Assembly (NCBI GenBank): GCA_002270565.1
Contig: NQMI01000007.1
Location: forward strand, 248,001-312,000
DNA: 64,000 bases
DNA from: Stenocarpella maydis
Lineage: Eukaryota > Ascomycota > Sordariomycetes > Diaporthales > Diaporthaceae
Direction of reading: 5' to 3'
A model generated the notes under the pieces. The model saw nothing but the letters and a program-made list of their open reading frames with translations, searched no databases and was not told the DNA's origin. Positions 57,401 through 64,000 of this stretch are shown here, piece after piece. How positions within the stretch are numbered: the stretch's first letter is position 1; each line of letters starts with the position of its first letter. Both the position numbers and the translations under genes were made by a program.

Positions 57401-58704
57401 CTATTGATGGGGGCCGAAGCCCTATCGTTGGGACTCGACTACTCGGACGTCGAGTGGGAGTTGGCTAAGACTATCAGCGAAAAATTGAAGCTTCCGAACG
57501 CGGAAATTGAGACCTTTCGTGCAAAATGGTCTCCAGTCTAAGAGTCTGGTCAAGCTGGCTTCCATTGCTGGCATGCCCGAGACGAGGGAGGTTATGTTGA
57601 GAATATGGGATGTGTGTACCGAGTCTGTGAAGAAATCGTATGGCGTATCAGACGCCTGCGGACTAAACGAGCGGATGTGGTCAATGCTTCAACCAATGTG
57701 TGTATCATGAAATCGTGGCACTGGTTGAAATCTGACATCCCGGGAATGTGGTAGAATGAATGGCCATGGAGTCGACGAACAAGCCACCAAGCTGGCAGGG
57801 TCTGAGGTAGTTGGATAGGAGGTTGCTTGTCGTCGTTGTGGTGACAGGTAACAGTGATAGCTCCCGGAGCTGTTGTTATTTAGCAAGGAAGCAGCAGCAG
57901 AGGGCTTCAATCTTTAGAAGGACAAGTACAATGACCCGTCTAGACTGGAGAGCTAATGTTCAGGGAGGGATCATCAAGGGAAGAGGGCCAGTGACATTCG
58001 AGAGGTCCTAGGATCAGAAACTCTGTGCGGAAAGAGAGGAAAACTCGAACAGGTGGGCGTAAAAGGAGGCACAGGCAGTCTCGTAAATCACCACTGTGAA
58101 GAATTGGATAATGGGAATGCTTTCATTTTGAGCTAGTGCACATTAAGGGAGGCAGACGATGCTTCAAAGGAAGTCTAGTATACTTTGGTCTTGCATGCCG
58201 GGACCAGAAAATACATCTACAGGTGTTTTCAGGACCCCAAAACAATGTTCTGAGGCGAATTTCTCGAACAAGCCAGCTGTGTTCGAGGAATTCGCCAGAG
58301 CGTTGAGCTAAACAGACAGATCTTCTTACATACATGTGTTGCTTCACACCGCCATCTTATACAAAACCAGCGGGGCAGTCTTTGAGATGGTAGCCACACT
58401 AACTCTGATATCACCGGGAGAAGAGTTGCTTTGGTGAGCCGACTAATCGTTGCTAACAGCAACCACGAAGCTGCGTTTTGATGCTGGTGTCTACGTGGAC
58501 CGGGGACTTGCCTACCATGTCCCAGGAACATGCACACATCACCCACCCCCGCCTCTGACGAAACAGTCAAGCTTACAGACTAATGGGCTCAAGTCGAGGT
58601 TCTCTTCGGCATCTCATTTGCTAAATGACCCGAGTTTTACCTAGATGGTTTCTCGTCCAGGTAATCTTCGCCGTTTTTCTTTGCTCATGTGTGCTCACTC
58701 TCAT
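54432..58704. other. Long gene-poor stretch
   Basis: Contains diverged duplications of the 54.0–54.2 kb sequence, and overlapping frames at 56127–56738 (minus), 57400–57710 (plus) and elsewhere without known motifs or splice consistency. No gene, RNA or mobile element can be supported. Confidence 0.4.
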
Positions 58705-60798
58705 CTAGTGAATCTCAACCCTAATCTCCGTCGACTGCGAGATCGAGCCGTACCTCTCCTTGGAATCCTGCCACTTATCGCCGTGCTTCTCATACACACT
58801 GTCGATCAAATCCTTGAATTTCTCCTCCGTATGCTTCCGCACGACGCTACCCTTTGCGGTCCTGGCAAACCCACCTGCTGGCACCAGCACGACGTGTGTC
58901 TTTGCAACACGGATGTGCGTCGGCGCCTTCTCGTTCGCAGGCTCGATGAAGCGCTCCCAGACATCCACAGCCAGAATTGCCGACGGCTCGACCCCATCCA
59001 CGAGCTCAACAAGCGCCAGGGGCTGTTGATGCTTGTTCCCAATGAGTATCGCGGCACTCACTTCGTTGGCTGACGTGATGGAGTGCTCAATTGGAGCAGG
59101 ATGCCCTGTCACTCCCGTGGAGAAGGAAATTAGATCATCCTTCCGGCATACGAACTTCCAAGCGAAGGCGGCTTTGGCTGGGTCGGGGTGTGGTGTCCAC
59201 AGGTCGCCTGAGAGCCATTCAGGGGGGTTTGAGGTGCCCGGGAGAATATTTTCGCGGGCATGCCAGCTTGCAATCGGCGCGGACTTGTCGTTGAGCTTCA
59301 TGACAAACTCATACAAATCTTTGGATTCGCCCTCCTCTGACACATATCCCGTGTCTTCCACGCGACGGAACTCATACCCGTCAGTGAACACATCGAAGTA
59401 ATTGTAAGTGTAGTCGTCCCTGTCAGCTTCGAGCTGAACCGCAGCAAGAGCCTCAGTCGCGCCCCAGAAGTTCTGAATTCGAGTGTGTTTGGCCCATATA
59501 CTCCCTGCTTGCGGCGAGAGAACCGCTGATAAAATCCTTGTTAGGGCTTCACTAAGATTACCAAGATCTCATACGATGTCACTTACCACCACCGAAGCAG
59601 ACGTGCTCAAAGGGCTTGATGAGCTTCGCAGCGTCCGGGCGGCGAGCAATTTCTTCCATGAACCATGGTGTAAAGAATGCCTTGGATGCCTTCGCGCAGG
59701 GCAGAAGCAGATGTACATCGCTTGCAGTAGTCGTGCGGTGGCGGAAACCGGGGACGAAGACGGCCTTTCCGAAGACTGAGACGCACTGTGGATAGTTGTG
59801 AGTGACCATTCGCTGAGCCGGTTGATATTTCAGCTGACTAACCATAGCGAAGCCGGAAGAGATAGCATGGAAAGGCGAAGTCGTGATGAGATAGCGAAAG
59901 TCCTCGCCCGGGTGGGATAACATCAAGCACTGCTTCCGTCCCGCATGCTCCTCAAGGAGGATATGTCGATCCTGAGTCGCTAGGAACGCGTGGTTCCACA
60001 CGATCGGTTTCTAAAGACTACAGTTAGCAATAGCCACGTCAAGGGTGCTCCGCAGATCCCATACAATCTTGAGCGAGAATGCTAAGACTGCGGCCGAAAC
60101 TACTTACTGGTTGTCCCGTTGTCCCACTTGTATGAAGGATAAGGTAGGGATCATATTCAGCTTCCTCGAATGTCTTCTCGTAAGGGTAATGAGGCACAGG
60201 AGTCGGTTCCAGCAATACCTCAAGTTCAGGGATGACAGTATTGCTCATGGGCCGCATAGCCAATAGGTCCTTCACGTGTACACCTTGAGCTGTGAACAGG
60301 GCCTTGCACTCTGTCTGTTCCATCAGGGATACGTGCACGGCTGGAGTATTCAGCATTGTTGAACACAAGACCTTGTGCCCGGTCTTGCACACAGCCATCT
60401 GGAACATGTGGTCTGTAGCATTGAGAATCAGCTTTCCAAGAACCAACGAAGAAGTGTTATTCGAACACAGTACGGAGCGGGCCACAGTTTGCCATTCTCT
60501 AGCGGGTTAAAAATGACTCCGGAAACTGCTTACAGCGGACATCAGTGACGCCGAGATACGCAATGGTCTCAAAGGTGTTGGACTTCCCCACTGCCTTCTC
60601 GATGCACCATGCCAGTCTGTTGATTGCATTAGCGAATCGGGCGTACGAGATATTCTCGAAGCCCTTGGACAGGTCATAGTCATCTCTGGGCAACGAGCAC
60701 CATGCTCTCTCCGGTTCATCTCTTGCACGCTGGTCGATAACTGCCGGAAGAAGCCGTCGACCGCAGTCAGGGGAAGGCACTGGAACCCGGGGTGACAT
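58705..60798 (-). CDS. NRPS-like adenylate-forming enzyme, adenylation domain only
   Basis: The minus-strand exons are 60798..60534, 60412..60108, 60010..59843, 59785..59587 and 59525..58705; every phase agrees and gives 585 residues. Splicing restores YLGVTDVRYHMFQMAVCKTG and TSGTTGQPKPIVWNH, the A3 core motif. Others are SPFHAISSGFAM, FGKAVFVPGFR and FTPWFMEEIARR. NFWGATEALAAVQ is the A5-type motif, WLSGDLWTPHPDPAKAAFAW follows, and GGFARTAKGSVVRK contains the A10 Lys. The family activates carboxylic acids as acyl-AMP. Most fungal NRPS-like proteins continue into a carrier and a reductase domain; here the frame stops about 45 residues after A10, so a stand-alone adenylating enzyme or a truncated relic is implied. 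No other biosynthetic gene is evident nearby. Confidence 0.9.
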
Positions 60799-63700
60799 TA
60801 TTCGGACTTATGCGGAGATCCACGAGTTCGATGCGTGAAATATGGCAATCGCTACTGCCTGGGGATCCTTGTTCAGATCAAACGAGTTTAAAATACTCTA
60901 AAAAAATATTCAAAGACATACGAGCAGAGTGGCCAAAGAGAGGGAAACCTCCTCGCAATCATCTCAAGACCAGGCTCGCAAGACAGACTTGTGCGCGGCC
61001 GGGAGCTCATTAGGTAAACAAAAAATGTGGGCAGTGAGGAAGACGCATCTATTACGCTCCCTGAATGACGTCCTGAAGCGCTCGCCCCTTTTCACAGCCA
61101 AACTACGGTATGCAGCACCGTTTGGGCTGTTGGCCTGCATAACCGAGCAGGCTCCTTTCGCGCTGATGTATCCACCGCAGTGTTTCCAACGAATCATCCG
61201 GACGCCAGGATCAACTTTGATGTGATCAGTCAGTTGGTGCCCCTTCACACTGGTTACTCTTATTACTACAAACTAAGTCCCTGTAAACGACTTTCCCGAT
61301 GGGTTAACCCCTTAAGAGTGCAAACACAACGGGCGGTATTAAAAGGGCTACATCATCCCTAAACTGCTCATTTTATACCTAACCTATAGCTCAGGTATAA
61401 TGAATAACTTTTAATGGTTAAACTCTAAAACATAAATCTTACGAATATAATATAATAATATAACATTAAAAATCTTAATTTGCTTCAACAATTAATATAT
61501 AACTTATACTAACTCGACGGCGAGGAGCAGACGAGGAAGGTCTTCGGCGAGATGTAGGAGGCCGTCGGTTATTAAATTATTAGTAATTAAATGAAAACTA
61601 CCCAGCTCGGCTTTCTTGCTAGGTATTACTAAAAGCCTATCAGGCTGCTAGTACATAGAGGTAATGTGGATAATAGCTAATCACGATCCCTTGCAAGCAG
61701 CGTGGACCGCGTCACGGGTATTACACCTACCTCCATCACGAGTACTCCCAATACACCTTGTCCTACAGTGTCTGCCTATTACCCATCACCTCGACGAATT
61801 ACCGATGTACCACTGATGCGTGACGCCCCATGGCAGGGGCCGTCGATCAGTTCATCGTGGCCTACCTGGCTTTGCTTCTGGCCTTCCGAGCACGAGCTTC
61901 GTCCAAAATTCGATCTAGTCTGGAACACCAGCAGGTGACTTTTCTGTTGTTGTAAAGGCTCGGGCAGTCATCCAGGCAAGTGAGGGCACTAGGTGATACC
62001 GACTTGGTCCCTCTTCCGCTCTGCAGGGCGCACGGAAGATGTCCGACGTTCGTATGCTGCGGCTCCTTGGACCTGTTGGTATTTGGATGATTACCAGGGC
62101 TTCCATCCTGCCGGAACGGATGAGGCTGTATACGATCATGAGCCGGTGTTCCCGAGCTTCCAACGGCAGACGTGCCAAAGACACATCTCGGCACAAGGTC
62201 GTTACCGTCTGACAGGGCCCTACCCGACCGACCCTCTCCTGCCTCCTAGCCCACCAGTCTCGACCGGTCTACTATGTAATGCTGCCATCTCAAGATTATT
62301 TTCCATGTGGATCCAGGCTACTGGGCGCCCAGGGATGGCTTTTCCTGGGACGGCTCCAAAATACTGCGCATGGCGAGAGCCGGCTGCGTCCGCGGACCCA
62401 GCTCTTGCCGGAGCTGTCTGTCCCTGGCCCGTCATGCATAAACCAGGATGTGTGAAAAGAATTCAAGACACAGTATGTGAGTAAGAGCCTTTGCGGGTCT
62501 TTGATGATCCACCCAATGATGGACATGACTCCCAATGCATCGGCGCAGGCGGACGCAGGCTGAATCGGCCCGAGGCTTGGTATCCCAGTGTTTACCGTCA
62601 GTATACTACATACACTATTTGCGTAGCGATGTCCAGACCCGGGACCAATCGTGGCTTGGCAAGCACACTGAAGATCAATGCATTCTCCAGGGCGATATGT
62701 GACGTTGATGCTGAATGGATCTTGGCTTTGAGAGGAGAGTGAGTCGCGACGAGCTTTGCATGCGGAGACGTTGGAGGTGAGCAGTGGTGCACGGACCATC
62801 GACCACACACCGTCCTGGAATCCCACTCGCTGATAAATTTTCTGTTGGCACACACGAAACGCTACGTACTCTGTCACTTGTCACGCGCCTGTCAGCACCA
62901 AAAACAAACCGCATTACCAACGTCGTGAATCGTCGCGATGCACCTAATGCATTGATCTGCCATATACGGCAGGGTGCAGTCCAACCTTTGAGACCGCAAG
63001 CGGAGTGAGGCCAGCTCTTGGCACCGGGTCGACCAGGACGACAACCTGCGTTGCGCTGGCTTCTTTCCGCATGCGAAGATTCCTGCCGTTCAGAGGGATG
63101 AACCGGCTGCTTCCAATGCGCTCCCGCGCCGCAATGAAATCTGGCCCCAGGCGGGCGCCGTCGACGGTCCTCTCCTGGCGGTGGTCAAGATGAGCATGCC
63201 CCGAGCGTGGCTCTCCACCTGCCGCGGTTCGGAACGCTGGCTGATCATCCATGGATGAACGGCGACGGATGTCCCAAGCGCGTGAGTTCACAAGCCACCC
63301 TTCTCCTCTGCTTAAAGGATGACCGCAACTCTTATCATCATTGAGGATCGCCATCGCCTATTGTGCATGGCTGTCCCGTGATCGGATAACACTGAAAATT
63401 CTGATTTTGCACCATCGCATTTTCTTCATCTCATCGCATGGTGTAAGCCGGAGCTGACTGTCCCCTCCCTCCCTAGGATCCACGGCACTGTCAGTCGTAA
63501 TAATCTCACCCGCTGGATGCAGCCATGCAACCTCATTTCGCTTTGGTCGTGGTACCTCTGACGCGACACTTGCGGTATCTCAAGGCGCCAAGTGGCAATG
63601 CCTTGATGCAAAATGTCCTTGATCTGCGGCAGGATCGGCCTAGCCCGGCCGAGTATCGTTGCTCTAGGTTTGCCGACTGGGACTTGAAGCAGATGTGTTT

Positions 63701-64000
63701 CCTCATTCGCACCGAGAGTCCCGTCATTATCTGGCGGTCTGCCGCTCCATTCATCAGCGAGCGGTTCCCATGTCCCGTCCTAAATTCAACCAGTTCTTCT
63801 CCCTCGCCCTGGCTCTTGGCTTCTCACCGAGTCATAACTCGAGTTGGACTGCCTGCGAGGGCAAACTGGGCCAAGGGACATTGTAGAGAAGAGGCGGGCC
63901 CAACTCGGACCGCGCACAGATCAAACACGTCCCGCCTGCCAACCTGATGCTCTCGCTATGAATAGCGCGTGCTTCATTTTGCACCTGATCAAGACCGACT
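60799..64000. other. Unresolved right end
   Basis: AT-rich decayed DNA lies at 61400–61620. From 61842 a plus frame begins MAGAVDQFIVAYLALLLAFR and may splice near 61938 to about 62028, but downstream frames are broken. Overlapping frames at 62.0–63.9 kb on both strands show no family I can name. Possibly one or more degraded genes. Confidence 0.35.

Noticed and set aside
61842..62480. Membrane-protein start MAGAVDQFIVAYLALLLAFR with a possible splice
   Set aside because: Downstream frames are broken and I could not match the start to any family, so no gene is called.

Overview
The window reads as nuclear DNA of a filamentous ascomycete (Pezizomycotina, most likely a Sordariomycete). Reasons: genes split by short GT–AG introns of about 45–170 bases with CTAAC/CTGAC-like branch sites; fungus-specific families (Pth11-like rhodopsin-domain receptor, HET domain, AA9 monooxygenase with a CBM1, I78 inhibitor, CAP–LysM protein, adenylation-domain enzyme); and AT-rich blocks of transposon remnants with C-to-T/G-to-A decay typical of repeat-induced point mutation (RIP). 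The species cannot be named from the sequence. Strain N gaps lie at 11251–11275 and 35183.

Layout. 1–9 kb is gene-bearing: a low-complexity conserved protein, a Pth11-like receptor (minus) and a Ser/Thr-rich single-pass membrane protein. 10.8–17.9 kb is a nested transposon block. A hAT-type terminal inverted repeat (TIR) pair at 10819 and 17900 encloses a RIP-decayed Gypsy retroelement, which is interrupted by LTRs of a second family. 18.3–27.3 kb is an island with a HET–zinc-finger protein, a zinc-finger relative and a conserved unknown gene. 27.8–36.0 kb is a second AT-rich block. 36.9–50.4 kb is a gene-rich accessory stretch: MDR oxidoreductase, AA9 LPMO, CAP–LysM, I78 inhibitor, Tma20/MCT-1-like protein and a BTB protein. 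50.5–58.7 kb holds purine-rich imperfect repeats with no convincing gene. An adenylation-domain enzyme lies at 58.7–60.8 kb, and the last 3 kb is unresolved.

The main result is the element starting at 27847. It begins with the same TIR as the 10.8–17.9 kb element. Inside it lie, in order, an intact 144-residue histone H3-like gene (minus), an unknown gene (plus), a second unknown gene (minus) and a degraded BED-finger/hAT transposase (plus). Apparent introns of all four genes carry one or two copies of TATCCTAATC. The H3-like gene has an open three-exon frame while its three neighbours are full of stop codons. This suggests a multi-gene hAT-family transposon carrying its own histone H3 variant, whose tail lacks the residues corresponding to K9–S10. 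The element's right end is lost, replaced by two head-to-head LTRs around an N.

Intron-exon structures were worked out by hand from splice signals and phase. All multi-exon models given with exact joins keep frame throughout. Family assignments come from recognising motifs; no database search was run.
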